Assembly: GCF_052119705.1 (NCBI RefSeq)
Contig: NZ_JBGQOP010000011.1
Location: 33,038-97,037 of the forward strand
Direction: 5' to 3'
Source: Oceanimonas sp052119705
Lineage (GTDB): Bacteria > Pseudomonadota > Gammaproteobacteria > Enterobacterales > Aeromonadaceae
Length of the DNA: 64,000 bases
Made by a program: the position numbers and the translations under genes. The first letter of the stretch is position 1. Each line of letters opens with the position of its first letter. Shown here piece after piece: positions 33,116-42,466 of the stretch. The notes under the pieces were generated by a model. It saw only the letters and a list, made by a program, of their open reading frames with translations, had not been told where the DNA came from and searched no databases.

Positions 33116-35740
33116 ATGCAGATGACCACATCTGAGTTACGCACCGCGTTTCTCGAGTATTTTCGCCAACAAGGCCACCAAGTAGTGAGCTCCAGCTCAC
33201 TGGTTCCCCATAACGATCCTACCTTGCTGTTTACCAACGCCGGTATGAACCAATTTAAGGATCTGTTTTTAGGGTTAGAGCAAAGAGCCTATACCAAGGC
33301 GACCAGCTCGCAGCGCTGTGTGCGTGCCGGTGGCAAGCATAACGATCTGGAAAACGTGGGCTACACAGCCCGCCACCACACCTTCTTCGAAATGCTGGGT
33401 AACTTCAGCTTCGGTGACTACTTCAAGCAAGATGCAATTCGTTTTGCTTGGGAGTTTTTGACCGAAGTGGTGCAGCTGCCTAAAGAGAAGTTGTGGGTGA
33501 CCGTTTACGCCACCGATGACGAAGCCTTCGAACTTTGGTCCAAAAAAATGGGCGTGCCAGAAGAGCGCATAGTGCGTATTGGCGACAACAAGGGCGGCGA
33601 GTTCCAGTCTGATAACTTTTGGACCATGGGCGATACCGGACCTTGTGGCCCTTGTAGCGAAATATTTTACGATCACGGCGAACAGATTTGGGGTGGTCCT
33701 CCGGGCAGCCCAGAAGAAGACGGCGACCGTTATATCGAAATCTGGAACCTAGTGTTCATGCAGTTTAACCGTCATGCGGACGGCACCATGGAGCCGCTAC
33801 CTAAGCCGTCTGTGGATACCGGCATGGGGTTAGAGCGCATCGCGACTATCTTGCAAGGCGTGCACTCTAACTACGAAATCGACCTGTTTCAGGCGCTGAT
33901 CACAGCCGCCGCCAAGGCCGTGGGCACCGACGACTTAAGCAGCCAATCGCTGCGGGTGATCGCGGATCATATTCGCTCATGCTCTTTCTTAATTGCCGAT
34001 GGCGTTATGCCCTCCAACGAAGGTCGCGGCTATGTGCTACGCCGTATTATTCGCCGCGCCGTGCGCCATGGCCGTAAGTTGGGTGCGGAGCAGTCGTTTT
34101 TCTACACGCTAGTAGGTGCACTGTGCGAGCAGATGTCTGATGCCTATCCTGAGCTGAACACCCAGCGCGCCATTATCGAAAAAGTACTGCGCTTAGAAGA
34201 AGAGCAGTTTGCGCGCACCTTGGGTCGTGGTTTGCAGTTGTTAGAAGATGCCATTGGTGAGCTGGGCGATGCCAAGGTGTTGCCAGGTGAAGTGGTATTT
34301 AAGCTCTACGATACTTACGGCTTCCCGGCTGACTTAACCGCCGATGTGATGCGTGACCGCGAGCTGAGCATAGATGAAGCCGGCTTCGAAGTTTTGATGC
34401 AGCAGCAGCGCGCGCGCGCCAAAGAAGCCTCAAACTTTGGTGTGGATTACAACAAGACCTTGAAGGTAGAAGGCAACACCGACTTTATCGGTTACGAGCA
34501 ATTGGCCGAATCTGCCAATGTCACCGCCATCTATAAAGAAGGCGAGCCGGTAACGGCGTTAATCGCCGGTGAAGAGGGCGCTATCTTACTGGATCAAACG
34601 CCATTCTACGGCGAGTCTGGCGGCCAGGTGGGCGACAGTGGTGTGCTCAAACTGGATAATGGCCTGTTTGTGGTAAAAGACACCAAAAAAGCCGGCAATG
34701 GCGTCTTGCATCTGGGCACATTGGAGCTTGGCACCTTAGAAGTGGGTGATGCAGTCACGGCGGCCGTAGACAGCTATCGTCGTAAAGCGATCGCACTGAA
34801 TCACTCGGTGACGCATTTGCTGCACGCTAGCCTGCGCAAGCTGTTGGGTGAGCATGTGACGCAAAAAGGCTCCTTGGTGGATCCTGAGCGCCTGCGCTTT
34901 GACTTCTCGCACCTTGAGGGCATGACGGCCGCCGAGTTGCGTGAAGTTGAAGACATGGTGAACAAAGACATTCGTGCTAACCATGCGGTCGCCACTCAGC
35001 TCATGGATCTTGACGGCGCTAAAAATGCCGGTGCCATGGCGCTGTTCGGTGAAAAGTACGATGACGAAGTGCGCGTGGTCTCCATGGGCGATGCGTCTAC
35101 CGAGCTGTGCGGCGGTACGCACGTACAACGCACCGGTGATATCGGCTTATTCAAGATCTTGTCAGAAAGTGGCATTGCCGCCGGTATTCGTCGCATCGAA
35201 GCCGTAACCGGTGATGCCGCCATCGCCTACCTGCATCAACTGAACAGCGAATTGGCACAAACCGCCGGTTTAGTAAAAGGTGACTTATTCTCCGTCGCCG
35301 ATAAGGTGAAGCAAACACTGGATCGCAGCCGTCAGCTAGAAAAAGAAATCGAGCAGTTAAAAGCCAAGCTCACCGCACAAGCGGGCACGGCGCTGTTAGA
35401 GCAAGTAGTGGAGATTAAGGGCACTAAGGTACTGATAGCAGACCTTAACGGCGCCGAGAGCCAAGCACTGCGCGGCTCTTTGGATGACCTTAAGGTGAAG
35501 CTGCAGTCTGGCATAGTGCTATTGGCCACCGTTAACTACGGCAAGGTAAGCCTGATTGCCGGTGTCACCAAAGACTTAACCGCTAAGGTAAAAGCCGGCG
35601 AGCTGGTGAACTTGGTTGCCCAGCAAGTGGGCGGTAAGGGCGGTGGTCGCCCAGATATGGCGCAAGCCGGCGGCACTGAGCCCGCTCAGCTGCCAGCTGC
35701 CTTGGCTTCAGTTACGCCTTGGCTAACCGAACGCTTGTAA
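33116..35740 (+). CDS. alaS: Alanyl-tRNA synthetase
   Basis: Class II synthetase, 874 aa. The N-terminal aminoacylation domain has LFTNAGMNQFKDLFLG and motif 2 RCVRAGGKHNDLENVG; the editing domain has the zinc ligands in NHSVTHLLHASLR and CGGTHVQRTG; the C-terminal C-Ala domain includes GGKGGGRPDMAQAGG. Two possible starts lie six bases apart (33116 and 33122). The recA-recX-alaS-csrA order is conserved in gammaproteobacteria. Confidence 0.98.
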   Translation: MQMTTSELRTAFLEYFRQQGHQVVSSSSLVPHNDPTLLFTNAGMNQFKDLFLGLEQRAYTKATSSQRCVRAGGKHNDLENVGYTARHHTFFEMLGNFSFGDYFKQDAIRFAWEFLTEVVQLPKEKLWVTVYATDDEAFELWSKKMGVPEERIVRIGDNKGGEFQSDNFWTMGDTGPCGPCSEIFYDHGEQIWGGPPGSPEEDGDRYIEIWNLVFMQFNRHADGTMEPLPKPSVDTGMGLERIATILQGVHSNYEIDLFQALITAAAKAVGTDDLSSQSLRVIADHIRSCSFLIADGVMPSNEGRGYVLRRIIRRAVRHGRKLGAEQSFFYTLVGALCEQMSDAYPELNTQRAIIEKVLRLEEEQFARTLGRGLQLLEDAIGELGDAKVLPGEVVFKLYDTYGFPADLTADVMRDRELSIDEAGFEVLMQQQRARAKEASNFGVDYNKTLKVEGNTDFIGYEQLAESANVTAIYKEGEPVTALIAGEEGAILLDQTPFYGESGGQVGDSGVLKLDNGLFVVKDTKKAGNGVLHLGTLELGTLEVGDAVTAAVDSYRRKAIALNHSVTHLLHASLRKLLGEHVTQKGSLVDPERLRFDFSHLEGMTAAELREVEDMVNKDIRANHAVATQLMDLDGAKNAGAMALFGEKYDDEVRVVSMGDASTELCGGTHVQRTGDIGLFKILSESGIAAGIRRIEAVTGDAAIAYLHQLNSELAQTAGLVKGDLFSVADKVKQTLDRSRQLEKEIEQLKAKLTAQAGTALLEQVVEIKGTKVLIADLNGAESQALRGSLDDLKVKLQSGIVLLATVNYGKVSLIAGVTKDLTAKVKAGELVNLVAQQVGGKGGGRPDMAQAGGTEPAQLPAALASVTPWLTERL

Positions 35741-35788
35741 GAGGTGAAGAGTAAAATCATAAGCGCAAAGCACTAAAGTTGTGAATCC

Positions 35789-35820
35789 AAGAGGCCTGTC
35801 AGTGACAGGCCTCTTGTTTT
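35789..35820 (+). terminator. alaS terminator
   Basis: AAGAGGCCTGTC/GACAGGCCTCTT hairpin followed by GTTTT. Confidence 0.8.
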
Positions 35821-35927
35821 AGTAACGATTAACGATATTTGTTAACAGAGTAAGCTAGGTTTTTGCACCCCTTTAGCGGATAATAAATAACAATTTTTCT
35901 AATACATAGCAGCCACAGGAGCAGCAG

Positions 35928-36119
35928 ATGCTGATATTGACCAGACGAGTAGGGGAAACCTTGATGATAGGTGACGAAGTGACCGTGACCGTATTGGGTG
36001 TGAAGGGTAATCAGGTTCGTATCGGTGTAAATGCACCCAAAGAAGTATCTGTGCACCGTGAAGAGATTTATATGCGCATACAAGCCGAGAAAGGCAACGC
36101 AGCAGACGAGACTTATTAA
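35928..36119 (+). CDS. csrA: Carbon storage regulator CsrA
   Basis: Dimeric RNA-binding post-transcriptional regulator, 63 aa, full length. LILTRRVGETLMIGDEVTV at the N-terminus and VRIGVNAPKEVSVHREEIY cover both RNA-binding edges, including the conserved Arg44. AGGAGCAG lies just upstream of the ATG. It is followed by a tRNA cluster, as in E. coli. Confidence 0.98.
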   Translation: MLILTRRVGETLMIGDEVTVTVLGVKGNQVRIGVNAPKEVSVHREEIYMRIQAEKGNAADETY

Positions 36120-36235
36120 GTAACCATTTAAGTAGTTATTTAAGTAATTATGTGGTGTTTTTTGTTCAAAATGACGGTTTTTAGCACAAAGTGTATAAAG
36201 ACTGTGCATGTGAACAAAACAGGTAAGAAAAGGGT

Positions 36236-36263
36236 TTGACATATTTTCGTGTGACGGTAATAT
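36236..36263 (+). promoter_or_regulatory. tRNA cluster promoter
   Basis: -35 TTGACA (36236-36241) and -10 TAATAT (36258-36263), 16-bp spacing, ending 14 bp before tRNA-Ser. This is the only good sigma-70 match in the csrA-tRNA gap. Confidence 0.75.
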
Positions 36264-36277
36264 ACGCCACACAAACC

Positions 36278-36367
36278 GGTGAGGTGGCCGAGTGGCTGAA
36301 GGCGCTCCCCTGCTAAGGGAGTATGCGTTAATCCGCATCGAGGGTTCGAATCCCTCCCTCACCGCCA
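36278..36367 (+). tRNA. tRNA-Ser (GCT)
   Basis: Acceptor stem GGTGAGG pairs with CCTCACC, followed by encoded GCCA. Anticodon loop CTGCTAA gives anticodon GCT. The long variable arm (TATGCGTTAATCCGCATC) is typical of class II tRNA-Ser; 90 nt. Confidence 0.97.
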
Positions 36368-36373
36368 TATTTA

Positions 36374-36450
36374 GCACCCTTAGCTCAGCTGGATAGAGTA
36401 CTCGGCTACGAACCGAGCGGTCGGAGGTTCGAATCCTCCAGGGTGCACCA
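36374..36450 (+). tRNA. tRNA-Arg (ACG), copy 1
   Basis: 77 nt including encoded CCA. Acceptor GCACCCT/AGGGTGC; anticodon loop CTACGAA gives ACG, read as ICG after deamination; T arm GGAGGTTCGAATCCTCC. Confidence 0.97.
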
Positions 36451-36505
36451 TATCGTAAGTAACACATCTGGTGTTGCTTATAAAAGAGTAAGACATTTTA
36501 ACGCT

Positions 36506-36582
36506 GCACCTTTAGCTCAGCTGGATAGAGTACTCGGCTACGAACCGAGCGGTCGGAGGTTCGAATCCTCCAAGGTGCACCA
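36506..36582 (+). tRNA. tRNA-Arg (ACG), copy 2
   Basis: Differs from copies 1 and 3 only at one acceptor-stem pair: GCACCTT/AAGGTGC in place of GCACCCT/AGGGTGC, a compensated change. Anticodon ACG; CCA encoded. Confidence 0.97.
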
Positions 36583-36627
36583 TCTAAATGTACAGATTGA
36601 AATAAAGAAAAATTTACAGTTTTATCC

Positions 36628-36704
36628 GCACCCTTAGCTCAGCTGGATAGAGTACTCGGCTACGAACCGAGCGGTCGGAGGTTCGAATCCTCCAGGGTGC
36701 ACCA
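36628..36704 (+). tRNA. tRNA-Arg (ACG), copy 3
   Basis: Identical over its 77 nt to copy 1. Last of the cluster; a terminator follows 8 bp later. Confidence 0.97.
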
Positions 36705-36712
36705 CATTAAGA

Positions 36713-36736
36713 AGCCTGCCTAGAGCAGGCTTTTTT
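36713..36736 (+). terminator. tRNA cluster terminator
   Basis: GCCTGC/GCAGGC hairpin with TTTTTT tail. Confidence 0.85.
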
Positions 36737-37176
36737 GCGTTTGGGATTTGTGAATAGTTTTTATCTGTAGCTGTCGTTTCTGTTCACTTGTAATCGGCAA
36801 TTTATTCGCCGCTCCTGTGAAGCAGGATGATTGAAACAATTAGGAAAAATCGTAACAAATAAGTTGTTACCTACCAAAACTCTGGCATCGGTAGGCGCGG
36901 TGTTGGGCGGTGCAATACTGCGCAGCAATATCTTTGCTCCGATATTTCATGTGCCGCCCTATCATTTTTAGCTTGTCTACCCACGCGCTGGCAAAAGGTG
37001 AAACAAGACAAAACAGGTATCGTAAAGCAATAGCTTTGCTGCACCAGAACCTGCTGCGCAGGATTTCGCGGCTAAAGCACGCGACTACATTCGTGCAATA
37101 TGTTTGTGGCGGTGGAGCTGGGTGTAAGGATAAATGTTTAATTCACCATTCAAAATTATCCTTAACACTCAGACAC
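36737..37176. other. Gap after tRNA cluster with a REP-like element
   Basis: About 440 bp without a gene. An ACCTACC...GGTAGG palindrome lies near 36871-36896. A REP-like two-hairpin element occupies 37050-37110, preceded by an AGCAATAGCTTTGCT palindrome. No tRNA, sRNA or coding frame was supported. Confidence 0.5.
37050..37110 (+). repeat. REP-like two-hairpin element
   Basis: First stem CCTGC-TGC-GCAGG, then TTCGCGGCTAAAGCACGCGA (CGCG stem, loop GCTAAAGCA) and CTACATTCGTGCA. The reverse strand reads GTAG followed by the palindrome. Confidence 0.65.
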
Positions 37177-37200
37177 AAAAAAGGCGCCTAAGGCGCCTTC
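37177..37200 (-). terminator. Terminator of the Tim44-like gene
   Basis: On the minus strand, GAAGGCGCCTTAGGCGCCTT followed by TTTT, directly after the stop codon at 37219. Confidence 0.8.
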
Positions 37201-37218
37201 TACCATCATTTAGCTAAC

Positions 37219-38100
37219 TTATGCTGATGCGTTATCTTCTAAGCCGACGATTAACCAAGGAGCGTTCTCTTGGTTTAAGTCGCGCTCAAGATGCCAAACT
37301 TCAGTAATGTCTTGCTCTACGCCTTCTTGGCTATCGCGATAACGACCACTGAACTTCAAGCTTACTTGAGCGTGATAAGAGGTATGGTCGGCACGCACTA
37401 ATTCTGCATCCACAAACATCACTTCTGTGTGCTGATCACCCGTTAAGGTGGCACGCTCTTGGCTTAAATCAGCAAACAGCTCTGGAGAAACGTATTCGCG
37501 GATCTTTTCCAAGTCATTGGTGTTCCATGCCTCTTGCAGGGTACGGTAATGCTCGCGTGAGCCTTGTAAGAAGGCTTGCATATCAAAACCGGGAGGCAGG
37601 TTAAAAGGCACGTCGCTTGGCGCAAAACCGCTGCTGCCGGTAGCGCTAGGATTCGTGCTGCTATCTGCTGGTGCAGGGCTTGGGCTAAATGGCTTAGGCG
37701 TTTCAAACTGCTGGGGGCCACCGTAAGCGGGCCGCGAGGTTTGGGCTTTACCTTTGCGCAGCGTGCTAAAGATCTTAAAGGCGACGAAGGCGAGGCCGGC
37801 GATGAGCAAAAAGTCCATCATCTTAAAGCCTTCAAAGGCGCCTGAGCTAAACAGGGCTGCCAATAAACCACCGGCCAGCAGGCCGCCTAACAGGCCACCC
37901 ATCATGCCACCGGATTTTTTCGGGGTTTGAGTTTGACCGGCTTGGTTAGCAGTGTTCTGCTTAGCAGGTTGAGCGGGGGCTGTTTTATAGGACTTACCAA
38001 ACGAGCGACCGCCGCCCATTTTACGGGCTTCGGCATCAAACGCGGCGGCAGTAATGCCAATCGCAAAAATAAGAGTAAATAATGTAAGCAACTTACGCAT
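37219..38100 (-). CDS. Tim44-domain membrane protein
   Basis: 293 aa. A signal peptide or N-terminal membrane helix (LLTLFTLIFAIGITAAAFDAEA) precedes a low-complexity Gly/Pro/Gln linker; a hydrophobic glycine-rich stretch GGLLGGLLAGGLLAALFS and second helix lie near 70-105. The C-terminal 130 residues are a Tim44/TIM44-like domain (YRTLQEAWNTNDLEKIREYV, LLVDAEL-type strands). Bacterial Tim44 proteins are not translocase subunits with proven roles; function is unclear. An AAGGAAG ribosome binding site precedes the ATG. It stands alone, divergent from dnaB. Confidence 0.85.
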   Translation of the reverse strand: MRKLLTLFTLIFAIGITAAAFDAEARKMGGGRSFGKSYKTAPAQPAKQNTANQAGQTQTPKKSGGMMGGLLGGLLAGGLLAALFSSGAFEGFKMMDFLLIAGLAFVAFKIFSTLRKGKAQTSRPAYGGPQQFETPKPFSPSPAPADSSTNPSATGSSGFAPSDVPFNLPPGFDMQAFLQGSREHYRTLQEAWNTNDLEKIREYVSPELFADLSQERATLTGDQHTEVMFVDAELVRADHTSYHAQVSLKFSGRYRDSQEGVEQDITEVWHLERDLNQENAPWLIVGLEDNASA

Positions 38101-38311
38101 GTTAACTTCCTTGAATGACAGACAGGCACATCCTAAAGCAGGGACATGTTATGTCAACTGCTGATCAAATAATCAGCCAGTAGTGCGCTAGAGTAACATC
38201 AAAATGTGATGCCACCTTACTATCGTAGATGTTGAGCCTAGTATCGCAGTACAATGCTGGCACATGACTAATACCCACGCCTTGGTCATAGCTAATAGCA
38301 GAGAGAAGTTC

Positions 38312-39706
38312 ATGAGCGAGAAAACCGTCACTAAAGTCGACCACGCCCTAGCCCAGTTAAAAATGCCACCTCACTCCTTTGAAGCAGAGCAAGCGGTGCT
38401 GGGTGGTTTGCTGCTGGATAACAATGCGTGGGATCGAGTGTCGGAAAAAGTCTCTGAGCCGGATTTTTATAGCCGACCGCACCGTTTGATCTTTCAAGCC
38501 ATGCAGCGCTTAAGCATGATCAATGACCCGATTGACTTGATCACGGTACAAGAAGAGCTAGAGCGCCACGAAGCGCTAGATACTGTAGGTGGTTTTTCAT
38601 ACTTAGTGGAAATCGCTAAAAATACCCCCAGTGCCGCCAATATAGGTGCTTATGCAGAAATTGTGCGTGAGCGAGCCTTGGTGCGTGAAATGATTGCCGT
38701 GGCCAATGACATTGCCGAATCTGGCTTCGATCCTCAAGGGCGCAATGCGGGTGCCTTGATTGATTTGGCCGAAAGTAAAGTCTTTAAGATTGCCGAAAGC
38801 CGCACCAACGCCAATGAAGGGCCGCAACCATTACGCACCCTGCTGGAAAAGACGGTCGGTAAAATAGAAGAGCTCTATAAAAACCCCCATCAGGGCATTA
38901 CCGGTGTGTCGTCTGGCTATAAAGACTTGGATAAAATGACCGCGGGTTTTCAGTCCTCAGACTTGATTATAGTGGCCGCGCGACCTTCTATGGGTAAAAC
39001 TACCTTCGCCATGAACCTGTGTGAGCACGCCGCTCTCACCAGTGATAAACCCGTGCTTATCTTCTCGTTGGAGATGCCCTCTGAGCAGATTATTATGCGG
39101 ATGTTGGCCTCATTGGGACGCATCGATCAAACCAAGATCCGAACCGGCCAGTTAGATGATGAAGATTGGGCGCGCTTGTCGTCCACCATGGGCATGCTGC
39201 TCGAAAAAGGCCAGTTGTATATTGATGATGCCTCGGGCCTCACGCCCACCGAAGTGCGGGCACGGGCGCGGCGTATTGCGCGCGAGCATGGCGGTATTAG
39301 CATGATCATGATCGACTACTTGCAGTTGATGTCGGTGCCGGGCTTGGCGGATAACCGTACCTTGGAAATTGCCGAAATATCCCGCTCGCTGAAATCCTTA
39401 GCTAAAGAGCTGGAAGTGCCGGTGGTGGCGTTGTCGCAGCTAAACCGAAGCCTAGAGCAGCGTGCCGATAAACGACCCATCAACTCGGATCTGCGTGAAT
39501 CAGGCTCTATTGAGCAAGATGCAGATTTGATCATGTTTATTTATCGGGATGAGGTTTATCACGACGACAGCACAGAAAAGGGCATTGCCGAGATTATAAT
39601 AGGCAAGCAACGAAATGGTCCTATCGGCCGCGTTCGGCTGACCTTTCAGGGACAATATTCGCGCTTCGATAATTATGCGGGGCCGGCCTATGATGATGAA
39701 TATTAA
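38312..39706 (+). CDS. dnaB: Replicative DNA helicase DnaB
   Basis: Hexameric replication-fork helicase, 464 aa from the ATG at 38312 (MSEKTVTK), preferred because GAGAGAAG lies upstream; an ATG 16 codons earlier is in frame. The N-terminal DnaG-interaction domain begins PPHSFEAEQAVLGGLL; Walker A is ARPSMGKTT (about 223-231), Walker B MIMIDYLQLM, and the arginine finger lies in the C-terminal IIIGKQRNGPIG. It is 9 bp upstream of alr, the conserved dnaB-alr pair. Confidence 0.98.
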   Translation: MSEKTVTKVDHALAQLKMPPHSFEAEQAVLGGLLLDNNAWDRVSEKVSEPDFYSRPHRLIFQAMQRLSMINDPIDLITVQEELERHEALDTVGGFSYLVEIAKNTPSAANIGAYAEIVRERALVREMIAVANDIAESGFDPQGRNAGALIDLAESKVFKIAESRTNANEGPQPLRTLLEKTVGKIEELYKNPHQGITGVSSGYKDLDKMTAGFQSSDLIIVAARPSMGKTTFAMNLCEHAALTSDKPVLIFSLEMPSEQIIMRMLASLGRIDQTKIRTGQLDDEDWARLSSTMGMLLEKGQLYIDDASGLTPTEVRARARRIAREHGGISMIMIDYLQLMSVPGLADNRTLEIAEISRSLKSLAKELEVPVVALSQLNRSLEQRADKRPINSDLRESGSIEQDADLIMFIYRDEVYHDDSTEKGIAEIIIGKQRNGPIGRVRLTFQGQYSRFDNYAGPAYDDEY

Positions 39707-39715
39707 GGAACAAAG

Positions 39716-40804
39716 ATGGATGCCCACGGAGCTATTGCTCGCATCAGTCTAGCCGCAGTACAACATAATCTGCGCCGAGCTAAGCAATTGGCGCCCAAAG
39801 CGCAGGTGATGGCGGTAGTGAAAGCTAATGCCTATGGCCATGGCGATTTGAGCGTGGCTGCCGCCCTTAAAAACGAGGCGGACATGTTTGCGGTAGCCCG
39901 CTTTGAAGAGGCGCAAAAGCTGCGCGCCGGCGGCCTTATTCAACCCATTTTATTGCTTTCTGGCTTCTTAAACGCCGAACAGCTGCAATTTGCTGCCCTT
40001 AATAATTTTCACGTCTGTGTTCATCAGTACGAGCAACTGGCGCTATTAGAGCGCACACCGCTGGCGGCACCTATTCATGTGTGGTTAAAAATTGACTCTG
40101 GCATGCACCGCATTGGCTTTAGTACCGATCATGCCGAAGCAGCGTTGGCGCGCTTAAGCGCCATTAAGCAAGTAGTGCAACCTGTGAATGCCATGACCCA
40201 CTTTGCTCGAGCCGATGAACCTGAGCAGCGCTGTGTTACAGAGTCAGCCATCGCACGCTTTAAGCAAGCTACCATAGGCAAGGTAAAATACAGTGCGCTC
40301 TGTAATTCTGCCGCCGTAATGGCGTTTCCAGACGCGCACGCGGATTTTATTCGCCCCGGTATCATGCTCTATGGCATTACGCCTTTTAGCGATCAGCAAG
40401 GTAGTGACGTAGGCTTAAAGCCTGCCATGAACTTTGTCAGCAGCTTGATTGCGGTGCGCAGCCACCAAGCCGGCGAGCCGGTGGGCTATGCCGGCAGTTG
40501 GGTGAGCCCCAGAGATACCCGCATTGGCGTTATCGCCGTGGGTTATGGCGATGGTTATCCGCGTATGGCTCCACCGGGCACACCAGTGCTGATTAATGGC
40601 CGTCGTTACCCGCTAGTGGGCCGGGTCGCCATGGACATGGCGACCGTAGATTTAGGGCCCGAGGGTGATGAGCGCGTTGGGGATGAAGTATTGCTGTGGG
40701 GAGACGGCTTGGCCGCCGAAGAAATTGCGCGTCACGTGGGCACCATCGCCTATGAGCTAGTGACGCGCTTAACCGCACGCCCACGCTGGGAATATGTTGA
40801 CTAG
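39716..40804 (+). CDS. alr: Alanine racemase
   Basis: PLP enzyme making D-alanine for peptidoglycan, 362 aa. The PLP-binding lysine is in MAVVKANAYGHG; the second catalytic residue, Tyr, lies in the C-terminal beta domain around GYAGSWVSPRD; VGRVAMDMATVDLG is typical. An AAGGAAC ribosome binding site lies inside the gap after dnaB, suggesting co-transcription. Confidence 0.97.
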   Translation: MDAHGAIARISLAAVQHNLRRAKQLAPKAQVMAVVKANAYGHGDLSVAAALKNEADMFAVARFEEAQKLRAGGLIQPILLLSGFLNAEQLQFAALNNFHVCVHQYEQLALLERTPLAAPIHVWLKIDSGMHRIGFSTDHAEAALARLSAIKQVVQPVNAMTHFARADEPEQRCVTESAIARFKQATIGKVKYSALCNSAAVMAFPDAHADFIRPGIMLYGITPFSDQQGSDVGLKPAMNFVSSLIAVRSHQAGEPVGYAGSWVSPRDTRIGVIAVGYGDGYPRMAPPGTPVLINGRRYPLVGRVAMDMATVDLGPEGDERVGDEVLLWGDGLAAEEIARHVGTIAYELVTRLTARPRWEYVD

Positions 40805-40912
40805 CTCGTGAGGCGTAAAGGGTGAGGTGAGAGGGGTAAATACCCAGCCTGCAAGTATGGGTTTATTCATCACTCCCCACGCTTCTCTCCTTACGCCTCA
40901 CTCCTCACCTTA
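40804..40912. repeat. Inverted pair of GTGAAG-type runs between alr and zur
   Basis: GTGAGGCGTAAAGGGTGAGG at 40809 and CTTACGCCTCACTCCTCACC at 40893 face each other about 60 bp apart between the convergent genes, so a long imperfect hairpin can form; it may act as a weak bidirectional terminator. Confidence 0.5.
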
Positions 40913-41347
40913 TACAGCTTGGCAGCTGCGGCATTGGCCGTGGGCTTCAATCGACTGATTGGTGATCACAAAACCATTGGCTTTTGCCTGCTGTTCGAAG
41001 GCATGATTGATGGCGTCATCGTGTAATTCAATCACCACACCACATTGATTGCAGATTAACAGCTGCATCGGGTGGTGCTCGTCAAAGTGTTCACAAAACA
41101 AAAACGCATTTAGCGACTCTACCTTGTGCACAAATCCTTGAGCTAGCAAAAAATCCAAAGCCCGATACACAGTGGGTGGCTTAGCGTTGGGCTCTCGCTC
41201 TTTCAGCCTATCTAACAAGTCATAGGCGCTTACCGCCCCTTGATACTCAGCGATGAGCATGAATACATTGCGGCGTGTCGGAGTAAAACGTACCCCGCGC
41301 TGTTTGCACAGCAAATCGGCGCGCTCCAGCTGCTGTGGAATAGACAT
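40910..41347 (-). CDS. zur: Zinc uptake regulator Zur (Fur family)
   Basis: Fur-family repressor of zinc import, 145 aa from MSIPQQLERA at 41347, which aligns with the E. coli Zur N-terminus; an ATG 20 codons upstream is in frame but adds unconserved residues. Winged helix RFTPTRRNVFMLI, then PPTVYRALDFLLAQGFVHKVES, a segment nearly identical to E. coli Zur. Structural zinc cysteines are CNQCG and CRSCQ. Divergent from dusA, as in E. coli (zur and yjbN). Confidence 0.9.
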   Translation of the reverse strand: MSIPQQLERADLLCKQRGVRFTPTRRNVFMLIAEYQGAVSAYDLLDRLKEREPNAKPPTVYRALDFLLAQGFVHKVESLNAFLFCEHFDEHHPMQLLICNQCGVVIELHDDAINHAFEQQAKANGFVITNQSIEAHGQCRSCQAV

Positions 41348-41417
41348 ATTTGATAAAACCCTCACTGATGATTGACCGCATCTTAGCACACTCATCTTTA
41401 GCTTCATCTAAACAAGC

Positions 41418-41446
41418 TTGGGGCAGAGAGCCGCCTTGGGTATAAT
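41418..41446 (+). promoter_or_regulatory. dusA promoter
   Basis: -35 TTGGGG (41418-41423) and -10 TATAAT (41441-41446), 17-bp spacer, 33 bp before dusA. The -10 is a perfect consensus; the -35 is weak. No Zur box was recognised in the shared gap. Confidence 0.6.
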
Positions 41447-41479
41447 GGCCGTCTTTGTGTACAAAAAGACCTCAATTAT

Positions 41480-42466
41480 ATGACTCATTACCCCAGTGCT
41501 CGCTTCTCCGTGGCCCCGATGCTCGATTGGACTGACCGCCATTGCCGTTACTTTCATCGCTTGATGAGCCGCCATGCGCAGCTGTATACGGAAATGGTTA
41601 CCACGGGGGCGATTTTGCACGGCAAAGGCGATTATCTAGGCTTTAGCGAGGCCGAGCATCCTTTGGTGTTGCAGCTGGGCGGCAGTGATCCTGTGGCGTT
41701 GGCTGAGTGTGCGATTCGTGCGGAGCGCCAAGGCTACGATGAAATTAACTTAAACGTAGGCTGCCCCTCGGATCGGGTGCAAAATGGCATGTTTGGCGCT
41801 TGCTTGATGGCAGAGCCACAGCGGGTGGCCGACAGTATAGCGGCCATGAAGGCGGCAGTGGCGATTCCGGTGACGGTGAAAACCCGCATCGGTATCGATG
41901 AGCTCGACAGCTATCAATTTCTCTGTACGCTGGTGGATGGTTTAGTTGAAGCAGGCGTGGATGCGCTCATTGTGCACGCGCGCAAGGCGTGGCTGAAAGG
42001 GCTAAGCCCCAAGCAAAACCGCGATGTGCCGCCGCTGGATTATGAGCGTGTTTACCAGCTGAAACGTGATTATCCCCATCTCACCATAGCGGTGAATGGC
42101 GGCATTAAGACGCTGGATGAAGCCAAGTTGCACTTAGAACAACTTGACGGCGTTATGCTGGGCCGCGAGGTGTATCAAAATCCGTATCTTTTGGCGCAAG
42201 TAGATGGTGAGCTGTTTGGTGATGCGTATGCAGTACCGAGTCGCCATGAAGTGATCCGCCAATTACTGCCTTATATAGAAACGCAGCTTAGCCAAGGGGC
42301 TTATTTGGGTAATGTGACGCGCCATACCTTAGGCGTGTTTCAAGGCTTGCCGGGCGCGCGCGCTTGGCGTCGTCATTTAAGCGAAAATGCCCACAAAGCG
42401 GGTTCAGGTCCCGAAGTGGTAGAAGCCGCCATGGCCCATGTGCCCGAATTTTGTTACATAGATTAA
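41480..42466 (+). CDS. dusA: tRNA-dihydrouridine(20/20a) synthase DusA
   Basis: FMN-dependent reductase forming dihydrouridine in tRNA D-loops, 328 aa. N-terminal FMN-binding SVAPMLDWTDRHCRYFHRL, catalytic cysteine in INLNVGCPSDRVQNGMFGAC (about residue 93), HARKAWLKGLSPKQNR is diagnostic for DusA. Followed by a terminator. Confidence 0.96.
   Translation: MTHYPSARFSVAPMLDWTDRHCRYFHRLMSRHAQLYTEMVTTGAILHGKGDYLGFSEAEHPLVLQLGGSDPVALAECAIRAERQGYDEINLNVGCPSDRVQNGMFGACLMAEPQRVADSIAAMKAAVAIPVTVKTRIGIDELDSYQFLCTLVDGLVEAGVDALIVHARKAWLKGLSPKQNRDVPPLDYERVYQLKRDYPHLTIAVNGGIKTLDEAKLHLEQLDGVMLGREVYQNPYLLAQVDGELFGDAYAVPSRHEVIRQLLPYIETQLSQGAYLGNVTRHTLGVFQGLPGARAWRRHLSENAHKAGSGPEVVEAAMAHVPEFCYID

Noticed and set aside
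35829..36467. A 212-codon minus-strand frame crossing csrA and the tRNA genes.
   Set aside because: It is antisense to tRNA-Ser, tRNA-Arg and csrA; its PWRIRTSDRSVRSRVL-like sequence is the familiar false protein produced opposite tRNA genes.
41348..41479. Zur-binding site between zur and dusA.
   Set aside because: No palindrome resembling the known Zur consensus was visible; only a sigma-70 -10 element stands out.
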